Positions 35,778 through 47,616 of a stretch of 64,000 nucleotides of DNA are shown one piece after another. The DNA comes from Plectrocnemia conspersa (Eukaryota; Arthropoda; Insecta; Trichoptera; Polycentropodidae). The stretch covers positions 1,612,001 through 1,676,000 of the forward strand of contig VTFK01000008.1 of the NCBI GenBank assembly GCA_009617715.1, read 5' to 3'. Numbering within the stretch: position 1 is the first letter of the stretch; every line of letters starts with the position of its first letter. The notes beneath the pieces were generated by a model. That model saw only the letters and a program-made list of their open reading frames with translations, did not search any database and was not told the origin of the DNA. Position numbers and translations under genes: made by a program.

Positions 35778-36460
35778 GGGTTGGCAACTGTCCCGAATTA
35801 AGAAGGTCCACTGAATTTTTTTTTTTATCATGATAGGAATTGTTTTTAACCTCAGTATTTTTTAATTATAACTATAATATAGTTACGTACAACAAATATT
35901 TAATAAATAAATATATAAGGCTATTAAAAATTAAAACAATTATTTACTCGAATGGCAAAGTTTATTAAACCTTGTAAAATCGCAGCTACATTGTAAAATA
36001 ATTGCAGTGTGTTTAAAATGGGCGTTTCAATTCCTAATCACGCAAAGTGCAGCGCTCGTTCAGTGATCCGTTTATTGATTCATTGAAAAAAGTTGGACAG
36101 CTGTTATTAATAATCAAATTATTTCTGTTTATATGAAACTTATGAATATGATATTTATGATTAAGAAACAGTAAATTTCCACTCAAGACCTAGTTCAATT
36201 AGCTCTGTTTTTACTTGTCTTTAACGCTTAGTTATTTTAGCAATATCAAGAAGCATCTAGTATTGTTATTTTTAAAAGTTTCTAGATTTAACACTATGCG
36301 TTTTCTGGTTGCGAAAATACAAACAGAGAAAGATGTCATACTGTAATTTCAAAATACAATGCTTAAGAAATATTTTCGGGATTTTTGTAAATATAAATGT
36401 TATAAGTTAAACTGTTTTTAGTTACCAAATACTAAAAGTGGTTAAAAAAGTTGACAACCC
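35778..36460 (+). mobile_element. mariner-derived non-autonomous element (683 bp)
   Basis: Inverted ends GGGTTGGCAACT and, reversed, GGGTTGTCAACT are each flanked by TA. Inside, from about 36005, the leader TTGCAGTGTGTTTAAAATG is followed by GVSIPNHAKCSARSVIRLL. This matches the start of the DNA-binding domain of the same type of mariner transposase seen at 29.7 kb. The frame then breaks and no catalytic region follows. It looks like a deletion derivative. Confidence 0.75.
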
Positions 36461-36469
36461 TATAATAAT

Positions 36470-37050
36470 CGCACCAATTAAAAGACGTCATAAAACTTCA
36501 CCACCGTCGCGGCGCTATTAAATCTTTGTGACCATAAAAACCGAAACACATTCAACGGTGAGCACGACGTATATTAATTTTATAAGCTTGTAATTTTATA
36601 GTGCAATCCGACATGGCCACTTTAGTAGCTATAACATAATCTTATATAAACATAATAAAAAACGCACATTATTCGCGCGCGTTAACGGCTGTCAAACGAT
36701 CCGCTGAAAGTGTATCAGAATCCACTTTAGACGCAACTTGTTACATCGTTAATAATATATGAATGATGTAAAAAATCACTCTGCATACATATCATAAATA
36801 AATAATATAATATAAAAAAGCAACCAAATTATATCATATTTGTAACACTCGTCTAAATTTATTTACGCTAATGATCCCAAGTTTTATAGTGCTTAACGGT
36901 GCCTCTTTTTGCCTTTAAGGTACAACAAAATAAGTGGTGAGCTTTCATCGGGCGCTTATGATATATTATAATATAATATATTACGACCATTAGTAATGGA
37001 TGAAGCGATCAAGCAGTTTTATTATATTGCAATGCAGCTTGAGTTATATT
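36470..37050. other. balanced island then AT-rich spacer
   Basis: 36470-36740 has several CpG words (CACCGTCGCGGCGCTATT, ATTCGCGCGCGTTAACGG) and could be regulatory. No exon was recognised. The remainder is A/T-rich. Confidence 0.4.
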
Positions 37051-37055
37051 AGGAT

Positions 37056-37400
37056 TTAATAAAATATGCAGTGGATTTTGATGAAAATCTGTATTATAAA
37101 TAAATGTATATACTCATAGATGAGGCGCTTAGGATGCGAGGATGGTATGTGTGATTCGGATGGCCATCCTTTGGGTCGAGAGTTGCGAATAAAATTTTCG
37201 AAGAGAGACGAAAACCCGAGCTTTGCGTCTGGAATTGAATAAATTCGCGTAATTGAATATATCCGATGCGGCCAAAGCTCGGGAGATGACATTTGGTTAA
37301 ATATTCCGGAGAGAGCTTACACCGGCCGAGCGTCGTAGAGAGCCTATGAGAAACTTAGGGTTGAACCCTTTACAGTGCGAAGTGTTTGGAAAAGGTGCTC
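37056..37400. promoter_or_regulatory. GC-richer island
   Basis: A balanced block carrying CACCGGCCGAGCGTCGTAGA. A 78-codon minus-strand frame (37056-37292) is open but starts at a non-ATG codon and lacks splice sites, so I do not call it a gene. Confidence 0.25.
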
Positions 37401-37804
37401 AACTACGTTACATTAAAAATATTATGTATTTTAGATATAGAGCATGTATGAAATAAATAATATTTTTTTAAAAATAAATATTTATTCAGCAGTTTGGCAT
37501 TTAAGCAGTACTAAGAGCACGATAATATTTTTTTATATTTATGACATAATTTAACTATTTTTTAATAATTAGTGATAGTTTTATTTTACTTAATAAGAAA
37601 CTTTAGATACCTTATCTAACGCTCCTAAAACAAACTTATTATTTTAAATAATATTTGGTATAGAAATGTGTGAGTCTCTGGGTACTTGAGTGCAACTGAA
37701 CAGATCGTAACGAGTGGCAATGAATATAATACATAACTATTTTTTGATGTCTTAGCAGGGTCTTGAAGAGTAACTAAACAAAATTTAAATAAGATCGCGA
37801 GAGA

Positions 37805-37965
37805 GAGTGTTCATACATATGTACATACATACATACAATAATTTGTATATATTTTAATATTTCACCTACGATTCTTCATACCTACGAATGTATTTATATT
37901 TTATAAATAATAAATGTATGCATATATATATACATATGTATTTATATAAAAATGCGTATACATAC
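37805..37965. repeat. TACA/TATG-type simple repeat region
   Basis: Runs of TACATACATACATACA near 37820 and alternating ATATATACATATGTAT near 37922-37940 form an impure microsatellite. Confidence 0.7.
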
Positions 37966-37999
37966 ATAAAACGATATGAGTCTTAAAATAAATTACCCT

Positions 38000-38740
38000 T
38001 ACAGAAGAACGAACCGAATTGATTGCACCGAATCGAGCGCGTCGAAAAACTTGACGCCGGTAAAAAGGTGAAAGCTTCGTTCGTTTCGGACGCTGATAGA
38101 GCTACTCCGTGAAGGACCATATATACATTTGTACTATTAAGAAGTACCTACGCAGAAGTAGAATGGAAGAAGAGCATATTCGTCGAATACGGGGTTCGGA
38201 AGCGTCGCGGCGCGAGACGTCACCCTTGGAAATGGTGGAACAGGCGCCACCCAGACTTGGGAACCAGATTAATGGATCATTTTTCTTCTCTCTTCTCGTC
38301 TTCTTCTGCTTTCTGCCCCACCTATATATACTACATTCCATATCCATAACTACGAGACACTTACGTAGTGCGTCCCCGGCCTCCGCCCCATTCCGGGCGC
38401 AAGTTTACAGCGCTCCAAGGGTTATTACGCCCAAGGGCTGGGGCCTTTATGGAAATATTGATTCATAGTGACTGACTTGGCAGAAAAAGTCCTAAATCTA
38501 TCCGCACACGCTGCCGCCGATATCCGTTTTATTGCTATATCTGTTGGCAGTATTATCATCGTCGCGTTCGAGGGAACACCGGCAGATTTTATTATATAGC
38601 ACGTGATAAAAATGAGACGCTGAATCACTGGACGCATTATTAAAATTAGGAACATGGAATAAATCCTGGACGCGATTTATTGACCGAGTAATGCCTTTTC
38701 TTTTCAAGATCATAGAAGTGGATCTAAACATGGGGTTTGA
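38000..38740. promoter_or_regulatory. GC-richer island
   Basis: A long balanced block with GCGTCGCGGCGCGAGACGTC near 38203-38222 and CCCCGGCCTCCGCCCC near 38374-38389. Overlapping open frames occur on both strands (119 codons plus, 76-81 codons minus), which is expected for GC-richer DNA, and none shows a recognisable domain. A promoter, first exon or conserved element is plausible. Confidence 0.3.
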
Positions 38741-41082
38741 GAATATCTATATAGAAGTATGAGGCACGAATACATTTTTTTTAATATTATTTTATAGTAA
38801 TTAGTGACACATATCACAAGCTAACGGTTTACTAACAGTGAACTAATATAATTATATGTGAGTTATAGGAAAGTTTAATGCGTTTTCATATATTTATTTG
38901 AATATTAAATATAGCTATTAACAAATTAAAATTTGTTACGAATTCGTTAATAATTCTAGTTACAAGCCATTTTTGCTAAACGTTGTTTTCCCAACTAAAT
39001 ATATATTTGACTTACATGTATGATTATTATAAGCATAGTCTATATAAACTAAGCCAAGGAATATAAACAACCTAAAAGTATACATAAAGATCGTACCACG
39101 TTATTAACGATAATTGAGATATTAGTTGGAAGAAGCAGATTGAGGAAAATCATCGCAAATAATTGTTTTCAAACATTTTCTTATTAAATTACGTATTTGC
39201 TAGCACACAGATTAATATTTAAAAAAAAAATTAAAATTAACTAATACATGTCTTATAATATAGTACAGGCTAATGATTTATAACCATTTTCTAGTTCAGA
39301 AAAATAAATTAAATAAAAGTGATACTAAATTTATATACAAACAAAGTTAAAAATATAAGACATCTGAAGATATGTCTCTAAAGCTAGATGTATTTAGATT
39401 TGTATGCTTATTATATGACATTGCAAAAAAAATATACTATAAGAGAAGCACGCATATTTTATTTTAGTTGGGTTACTTTGTGACTTATATAATATATTGT
39501 CACGGTTAATTAGGAACTGAATCATTTAAAACGAAATAGCAAATCGCTAATAATAAATACATGATCGCTCTAATTTTGTCTTGCGATACGCGTATCAATT
39601 AAGTAGCTCGAAGGCACTATCTTAATTGTATATCATCATCAGAGCACGCTTCTCTGTTTTGGTTACTGAATAATGCAATTGACTCAATATTAATTTTAAA
39701 ATGTTCAACCAAGGTTTCTCAGATATATAAATATTAATTTTTATGTCCCACAAATTCCTACGAGACTTGTACTTGAGAAAGCACTTCTTTAAGTTGCTGC
39801 TAGGTTAAGTTAGGTCGCATGCAAATACAGGAGTAATCGACAACTCCATAATAAGTACAGCTATCCGACTTTTTACTAGTCTGTATGATAGTATTAATTT
39901 GTTTTCATCCAGGTACTCACAGTTGGTGAACGCATTATGTTATATTCATTATTCTATGCACTTTAAACACTTAAAGATAGGGTTTTTGTACAAAAATAAA
40001 TTTAAAAAAAAATCAGATTTTTTGGTTTTATTTGAAGTTTATACACTTTTCAATTGGGACATACTATTTTAAACATATATTAATTTTTAAAAATTAAAAA
40101 TTATATTTAGTAGGGTAGATTTTGAAACAATGTGTAAAACATAAACCCACGTTAAAGTCGGGACAAAGGTATCAACTTTTCCAAAGAATTCATTTCCCTG
40201 TTTCATAACAAAATAATATAAATATTGAATAGAAAAAATCCTTTTCTTTTTTCTCAAAGTATGATTCATGAATACAATATTGTAATTACAAAAGAAACAA
40301 GAAATAACATGCCCATATAACATAACAATCATAATCAAATTTGCTCTGAATAAAATAATTCGTAAACTTATCACGATGTTTTATTGTAGACAAGTCTGAA
40401 CTGGCGAGCGTGACTCGGGCTAGCGTAAGTCAAAACGCATTTGGCGCCCGAGACAGTTTCGTTTAATGTCATTAAGTATTGTATTTTAAATGAAATTAAC
40501 CAAAATAAAGTAACTTAATCTGTACTGATATATTTTGTTGTAAATTAAAATTAATAAAAAGCGTCATTTAAAATTATATACTTTCATAATTGTATCATAG
40601 AGCATGTAAAGAATATGTTATCTGACTTCAACAAGATCTCTATGTGGGAGTGGAAGATTCTCGTTCTTTAAGATATGATATATGAATAATAATAAAAATG
40701 TGCATTTTTAAAAAAATATTTCGATTTTTTCTCGCACCTGCGCTTCTGCTAAATCATATGTGACCAGCGTAAGATAGTTTTGTAGATACAGTTTAATAAA
40801 AAAATAACGTCTTTCTGAGTATATTATAATTAAATAAAATTAATATGAACCAAGATTCCCACGGCAAAATGAAAAATAAAATTACATAAGTCACGGAGTA
40901 TTTTATAATAAAAAATCAGGATTTAAGATCTGTCATCTTAAAAATATAAATCTTACATTTGCTTGGAAAGCAAAATCGTAAGAAAAGGGACGAGTTGCGC
41001 AATAATCTGAAGAAAGTTCATAAAATAAGGGTTCGGATTTCATGTATATATAATAAGTTCAAAACATAAAACCTTAAATTTG
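38741..41082. other. AT-rich intergenic DNA
   Basis: Mostly A/T-rich. TGGCGCCCGAGACAG at 40442-40456 looks like a lysine-tRNA-type primer binding site of LTR retroelements, but no LTR boundary or coding sequence accompanies it. No exon was recognised. Confidence 0.5.
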
Positions 41083-41090
41083 GCTGCAGC

Positions 41091-41913
41091 TAGGAATTGC
41101 AATACCGGTAATACCGGTATTGGTGCAAAAATTTACCTTCAATACTGCCGGCATTACAAAATGAAATACTGGTAGTACCAAAAATATTTTTTTTACTCTT
41201 GATATTTTTGTACGATATACATGACGTGTCAACATAAAAGAAATGCATTTGATTTATTTCATGCTAGTTTAACGGTACCTAGAATTTCCTAGTAATTCTA
41301 CCGGCCCATTTTTATGAAAGGAAAAATAAAATCAGGTATTTCATACATGAAATTCTTTCTACTATTTGTACATTTTTATCTCTATTCAGACATATTTTAT
41401 ACAAATATTCCACGGAATATGGTTCACTAAACATAGGTGTTAAATATTAGCAAAAATGTATTTTTTTTTAAAAAGCAATTTCATTGAAAAATTATTCAAT
41501 GATATTTATTTTTTTAACTAAAGAAATATGAAAAATATAATCTTATTTTTATTTTTGTCTCAACTAAATATTAGTGCTTTTTATTAACTTACATCATTGA
41601 GAGTACACAAAAAGGGTTTAAATTTTTTAAAAACATATATCCCAGTTTAAACGAAAGGATTTACAATTCGGATAATTGTAACTGACAAGTAATATATTTT
41701 ATTGGAATAAATTTGCGAGTGATGCTTGTATAAAATGGCCCTTGGTGTAAAATATGTTAGAGGCATCCAGAAGCTATATTTTGTCAAAGACGATGTTGTC
41801 CTAGATTTATTATTTAAAAAAAAAAATGATTTGGCGCCGTAATTTTAAAAAAAAAATATAAAATAATAATAATTATGTCAATACCGGTAATACTAGTATT
41901 ATTGAAATCCCTA
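41091..41913. mobile_element. hAT-type non-autonomous element (823 bp)
   Basis: The left end TAGGAATTGCAATACCGGTA and the reverse complement of the right end, TAGGGATTTCAATAATACTA, are inverted repeats, and both carry ACCGGTA-type words further in. The 8 bases outside each end are identical, GCTGCAGC at 41083-41090 and 41914-41921, giving the 8-bp target duplication typical of hAT transposons. The interior is A/T-rich and has no transposase frame, so it would depend on an enzyme from another copy. Confidence 0.85.
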
Positions 41914-41921
41914 GCTGCAGC

Positions 41922-42335
41922 TTTAATGTTAACCTGAACGAAGCCATCAATTCGTACGTTGATTTATTTTAATCTTATGCGGCTCTAATTTAATAATAAC
42001 TCAATAAATTTATTTGAAGTACTTGAGATAAATCCGAACAATGAAGGAATTGGCTAAAAAAACAATATTTTAAGCTTAAAAGAAACGAGGAATTGTTGAA
42101 TGACAAGCTTTAATTTTAAACCAACGATATGTGCCGTAGATTGACTCAAATATTTATTTAGGAAAAATTGATTAACTATAATATATCACAAAAACATATA
42201 GGCATAAATTTATTAACGAAATAAATAGGTTCTACCATATAATAAGTAGGGCGATTGTCTTGAACATGTGAGCTGGCTTAAATAAAAAAGAGGCAGCCCT
42301 TATGTTTTGTGATCTTTATACTACACGTTGCATTT
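41922..42335. other. AT-rich spacer
   Basis: I see nothing supportable in this stretch. Confidence 0.5.
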
Positions 42336-42339
42336 GAAT

Positions 42340-43385
42340 TAAGACCGTTATGCAATCAATATTTGTTTCTTAAAAAATGAAGTTTTTTGAAGCCATAAAT
42401 GTTGCACACCTTTGGAACCCTCGGTGGTATGAATTTTTTCCAACACGAAGTAAATTCACCTTGAACGTTAGCGGCTTAACTTGCTTAGGAGGCAATCAAA
42501 TGTTCCTGAATAAAAAAGTTTCCCGTTGGCGATCGTTTAGTAGAGTACACGGACGTGGTGCTCTTACCTAAATTGGTAACTCGAGTTCATTTGTATGTGA
42601 AACATAATCCGGCATAAAAATCAATCACATTAGGAGGAAAATATTTGCTTGGACACGATAGGCGCGCTAGGCGTAAAACTTTCTAGGCATCTTCAGGTAA
42701 GAACTAATTTACGAGCAGATTTGCCATTTTCGAGATTAACAATCTGTCTATTTTGAAAAATAAGCAAAAAAGCAACGAAGAGAAACACACATTTATATAA
42801 GATTATTATTTTTAGTAAGGATAAAGTTCAAGAAGGATTTCAAAATAGTCATGACACTAATAATACTAACACCCTATCCATATATCACATTTATATAATG
42901 TCTGTAAAGGTCATCAAATACTACTCAAATCTGATAGTGCATCGATTTGTCTCCTTATCTCGGCGAATACAATTTCTCGACGATAGTTTTAAAAACTTTG
43001 ACCGTCAATTGGAATATTAGGCGGCGGATCTAAATCACGCAAAATCAGACAGGGCATCTTTGAAGACCATAAAGAAGTATTGGTCAAACATCGATAGAGA
43101 GCACAAGAGCAGTATGACGCCAGAGGAAGCGATTGACTTTTCTAAACTACACTCATTCCACATACTCCCCAGTTGTTATAGCAATTCCGATATCGGAGCT
43201 CAGCCATCTACGGAGGCTTTATCGTTTTATTCGTGGGCTTCGCCCCTGACATGGGGGAAACCTATCGGGCGAAGAAAGTTGTTAACTAAAAGCGATAGTT
43301 TTAATATAGGGCCGTATTTAGCGCAAAACTTTCGGCGATTCAGAATGAATGCGGCCAAAAAGAGGTTTTTACGAGACGACTAAAA
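42340..43385. other. balanced-composition block with unassigned frames
   Basis: Two plus-strand frames (42377-42571 from a true ATG, 64 codons; 43060-43383, 107 codons, not ATG-started) lie in DNA of higher complexity than the flanks. The second reads TWGKPIGRRKLLTKSDSFNI near its middle. Neither shows a known motif, and I could not find flanking splice sites in agreement with an exon. They may be conserved non-coding DNA or decayed coding sequence. Confidence 0.3.
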
Positions 43386-44425
43386 ATATATTGACAGTGT
43401 AATAATTACAAAATTTTATATGTTAGGAGAGCAAAAGAGATTTTTGTTTTTGTGGTGTTATATCTTTGACATAACGTCTTTTGTTTAGTGATATCTATTA
43501 AGTTTTCTAAATAAAATTTAATATTACTAGATAGTAATATTTTCATACTAAAATATTTCAAGCAGATTATAAAGTATAAAATTTAATCTAGATGGTAATT
43601 TGGCATATATATTCTCACCTTTTAATTGTCAGTTTGATAAGAGAATGTATTAATTATAATGTAATTTTAATAAGATAATAATATTGTAAAATAATCACAT
43701 TGCTAGCATAAGTCAAGAGTTTATACATAAATTAAACTTGTTGCTTCGCATTATATATTAAAATAATAACTTGTATAATGTACATTATAAGATTATGTGT
43801 AAAAATTATAAATTATTTATTGCAAGAAACGGACAAGATGTGATTCATGTACATCATTTTTTTTCAAATAGCTTTTGTGTCCTATAATATGGTGTAATGA
43901 CTATATAATTTAAAATCGCTTAAAAAACTGTAAATGAACTTTATTTATTGTTTCGGTTGAAATATTTCAGCTACTTATAATTTTATTAATCTTAGATTTC
44001 AGCATAAATTTTATAGTTTAAATTTAAAGAAAATATTTTTATATGGAAGTGAATTTATTATTACATTTACATATGTATGTATATGTTTACACATAATAAT
44101 AAATTATTTACTTCCTAAAATATAAATATCTAAGTGGACATTGAAATTTACGTTTAGTGTGTATATGTTAATTTTATGTTTAGAGATTAGTTTTAAAAGT
44201 ATTCAGTACAACATTCATAAATATATATAATCATTGAATATGGTTTTACATCGTCAAATACTCGAACACAAAAAAAAGGAAATTTGTAAGAGCGTCAATA
44301 AAAAAAAAGAACGACAAGTTAAAATTCCGAGTGATTAGTTTTTACTAACTTCGAAAAAAAGTCTTAAAAATCATTATTTTTTTATCGACGTGTGCAATAA
44401 GACTAAACGATCGATTAACCTATAA
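43386..44425. other. AT desert
   Basis: Very A/T-rich, with no gene, RNA or repeat boundary seen. Confidence 0.6.
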
Positions 44426-44428
44426 AGT

Positions 44429-44790
44429 GTAACATAACACAAAGAAAGCATAAGGTTCGGTCATCATTATGCAACTAGCTCATTCAAATTATTTTAAAAT
44501 AAATTCTTTGTTAATAGAATATAATTGTTAAGATAATATAACATTATAATATATTAATATGAAACGCAAATGCGACATTTATGACCCCTGGGCGGATCAC
44601 TGCCAGAGGGCTTTCGAGGGCTTCTTGGCAAGTGTCCCGGTCGTATATAAGAGTAATACATCTAAAAGCGTCGTACTAGCTTCAATCGCTCGTTTAAGTG
44701 TTATATGCGTCTTAAACTGTTATTAAAAGAATATCAAACTGCCTTCTGATCTGCTGTTTTATTGTCGTAAATCAAGCGCGAGAATGATAA
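44429..44790 (+). mobile_element. possible solo LTR
   Basis: The segment starts TGTAACATAACACAAAG and contains a more GC-rich internal part. A TATA box, GTATATAAGAG (44643-44653), is followed by a possible initiator near GCTTCAATCGC and then ATTAAAAGAATATC as a polyadenylation-like signal. This order (TGT start, TATA, polyadenylation region) resembles an LTR of a retrotransposon. No second LTR, CA end or target duplication was confirmed, so a plain promoter is an alternative. Confidence 0.3.
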
Positions 44791-45350
44791 TATAACTGTT
44801 GATAAGTAAAGTATCTGAAAAATTTGCTTTAAATCGCACACATCTTCACAGAATAATTTTAAAATTAAACATAAACTATCATTAAAATCATGCAGATTCA
44901 TAAATATATTTAAGGTATGATTTCCAATACGAATGTTAACTTAATCATTGATACATAGAGTTGTTATTTTAATACATAAAAAAATGATTCAATAAAACAT
45001 GTAATAAGTACACTTATAAAATATATTAATGTATAATTTGTTATCATATTTGTACTACAAACTAATCAGCATTTAAATTAAGCATATTTTTAAAAGCATC
45101 CTCCAAGAAACCATTATTTTTTTTTAAATATTGTATATGTTACAATGAATGTGTATTACCACTGAAAATATATTTTGATATCATATCGCAATACATTTTC
45201 ACCAGTAAGTATATATTTTTATTTATCTGATAGGTGTTACTAAAATAATTTTTGCTAATTTTTTCTAAGCTTTTATTTGATAGGCGTGGAACGTAAACAA
45301 TATCAAAGTAAGTGATAGTATTTAACTATCATTATTAAACGCAACTTGTT
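44791..45350. other. AT-rich spacer
   Basis: I see nothing supportable apart from a short fold-back (GTGATAGTA / CTATCAT) near 45312-45331. Confidence 0.5.
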
Positions 45351-45353
45351 AAA

Positions 45354-45401
45354 TCCTGTCCTACAGCTAAATTCGATTTAAAAAATAGTTGTAGGGCAAG
45401 A
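45354..45401. repeat. 48-base hairpin
   Basis: TCCTGTCCTACAGCTA (45354-45369) can pair with TAGTTGTAGGGCAAGA (45386-45401) over 15 of 16 positions if G-U pairs are allowed, leaving a 16-base loop. It is short for a microRNA precursor and does not extend outward. Confidence 0.45.
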
Positions 45402-45620
45402 CATCACATATTAAAACTAACAAAATGTTTCGAATATATGTGTATTTGAGCAGACTTTTAAAAAACAGAGTAATGACAAAGGGTTAAAGTGTATATCAAT
45501 CTGTCAATCGCATACAAAGTATATGAAAAAACAATCGATTTATCAGATGTTGAACGATGTTGATTGCCCTAATAAAAATATTATCGACAAATTTTGTAAT
45601 TTTTTTTGTGTTAACTTTAA

Positions 45621-46109
45621 CCCTTTGAGCGGTATCGCCGTACATATACGGTCGTAGATCTTTCACTGTTTTGAAGAACTCCAAATATTTACATATATAA
45701 CTAAAGAAATAATAAATAAAAACATTAAATTCATATAAAAAATTTTTTAATGTAAATATTTTGATTTAATGTAAATATTTTTTATAGAAAATTATACATA
45801 TATGAAATAAAGGAACCTAATAAAAAATATTTTATATTATTTTATAAAAAAATATTGAGAGCTTCTGAATTGATATAAAAAAATCCACAAAATCCGAATA
45901 ATATATATATAAAAAAATATGTAAAATAAATTACCGAAATTTAATAACAGAAAAGTGTTAAAATAAATTATTAAAACATGCCAATACAAAAAAGTAGTAA
46001 AATAAATAACAACAGAAATAATTTTAGAAAAATATGTAAGATTAACTCACTCAAAGATATGTACTTACAAATTAACAAATGTGTATTAATTAATTCATTA
46101 CTTAAAGGG
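45621..46109. mobile_element. possible piggyBac-type non-autonomous element (489 bp)
   Basis: The left end is TTAA followed by CCCTTTGAGCGGTATCGCC. The right end, reversed, is TTAA followed by CCCTTTAAG. TTAA duplication with CCCTTT ends is the piggyBac pattern. The inverted identity is only about nine bases, so the pairing of these two ends is uncertain. No coding frame lies inside. Confidence 0.4.
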
Positions 46110-47100
46110 TTAAACTACTATTAATAAAAAAAACTTTAAATTTTTACGAATTATACTACTTAATAGATTCACTTATTTCATTCGATTATAGTCTAGAATT
46201 CCGCAAAGAATGAGAAAGATAGTTGGTGACTAAATTACATTTTCATACGAAAGCTTGTCATCATTATCACATGACTTAACAGCTTTTGAAGAGCTTCATG
46301 CTTGTTGAATCACTACTACGATTAAAATGGCGTAACAATTTACACAGTCAATCTACGACAATTTGAGTCTACCAATTCCAAAGATTCCACGTCCTTTTGG
46401 ATCACGGTCGCAAATTTTCAATATTTCAATAACTTGCAACCCTAAAGTGAGTTTTTTAAAAATATTATTTTATGTGATCAATATGTAAGTATATTATGTA
46501 AGAATTTATTACGTATATTATAACTTTAAACATATTTTAATATTAATATTTTTTGTATGACAATGTCGATGGAAGCTCCTATTTCATTTTGCATGAACTG
46601 TTCGTGATATTTTACGTTTTTTTATGCCACCTTTACTTATTCTTCTGGACACATTACTACAGGTAAAGTTTTGACTGAAGAGAAAAACTAAAATATTATG
46701 AAATATGAATTAAATTTTAAAATTTTAAAACCTATTTTTTTACTGTTATTGTATTAACATGGTCAGATCAAAACGTGGGCCTATTCACTCGGTCTATGAC
46801 CCTTTTCGTATACCGTGTAAATATATACTGTGTAAAAAGCCATATTAAAAATTACATAATAGGACGTTTTTTGATCAAATCAACTTCATCTTTCCATCTA
46901 TTTCTAAGCCTAAAAAAATATAAGTAAGCTATTTTACAGAATTTGAAAAATCCCTGTATTTGCTTAAGAGTTTTAAAATGTAAATACATAATTTCTATAT
47001 ATAAAAAATATTTATATATCATTTTTTTAAACATCCTTTTACAAGCACATAAACGTTCAATATAGGTGTTCATTTGTCCAAGTAGAAAAACGCGCACTTA
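46110..47100. other. AT-rich DNA with one transposon-end-like motif
   Basis: ACTTGCAACCC followed by TA (46432-46444) resembles, in reverse, the GGGTTG ends of the mariner-type elements at 29.7 and 35.8 kb, but no partner end was found. The rest is A/T-rich. Confidence 0.4.
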
Positions 47101-47104
47101 CATT

Positions 47105-47480
47105 CTCGACCAGTCTTGACTGAGAATATTAATGACTCCTAACCTTGCCATGTCACATTGCAAGGTTGAGAGTTTCGTCCACACTCGAAGACCGTGACAA
47201 TTCTTCGCCACAGCCTAGCGGTTTCCCATTTAAATTGTTAACACAATTTATGTTTTTCCTATCAATGTGTGTGCCTCTCTTTCTCAACGGTCTACCGATT
47301 CCAAAACTTATTTTGTTGTATTATTTTCGTCCGTACAAGCGAAAATTTGCTCAAATTTACGATCCGTCAGCGTTTATCTTTTGAAACTACCGAGCGACAA
47401 AAAAAACTAATTCGGTTCAATTCCGGAGATCAATCCGCTCGCTGATCTACTTGATAACTTTAACTGATTTATCGGGTGTG
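47105..47480. promoter_or_regulatory. balanced-composition island
   Basis: Higher complexity than the flanks, with a 79-codon plus-strand frame (47145-47384) that is not protein-like toward its end. It lies just upstream of the exon-like segment at 47524, so it could be promoter or leader sequence. Inference only. Confidence 0.25.
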
Positions 47481-47523
47481 TTTTATTATTATTTGTTGTG
47501 ATTTATGTATTTATGTGCGTCAG

Positions 47524-47616
47524 GATAGAAGTGATCCGCCGTACCGTTTTATAGACGACGACAACGCTCAAATCGTGCTTCTTGATAAGAATATTATACG
47601 ACCCACTAACTTATAA
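47524..47616 (+). CDS. candidate terminal exon, product unknown
   Basis: The segment follows TATTTATGTGCGTCAG, an acceptable acceptor with a T-rich tract. It reads 30 codons in one frame, DRSDPPYRFIDDDNAQIVLL near the start, and ends at TAA 47614-47616. It is rich in Asp and Arg, unlike chance AT-rich frames. No upstream exon or polyadenylation signal was tied to it and no family is recognised. It may be a chance frame or a relic. Confidence 0.22.
   Translation, partial: DRSDPPYRFIDDDNAQIVLLDKNIIRPTNL

Noticed and set aside
38109..38468. 119-codon plus-strand frame in a GC-richer island
   Set aside because: Overlapping frames of similar length exist on the minus strand and its sequence lacks any consistent protein character.
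47400..47425. GGTTCAATTCC, a tRNA T-arm-like word
   Set aside because: No box A, no acceptor stem and no cloverleaf could be traced around it.
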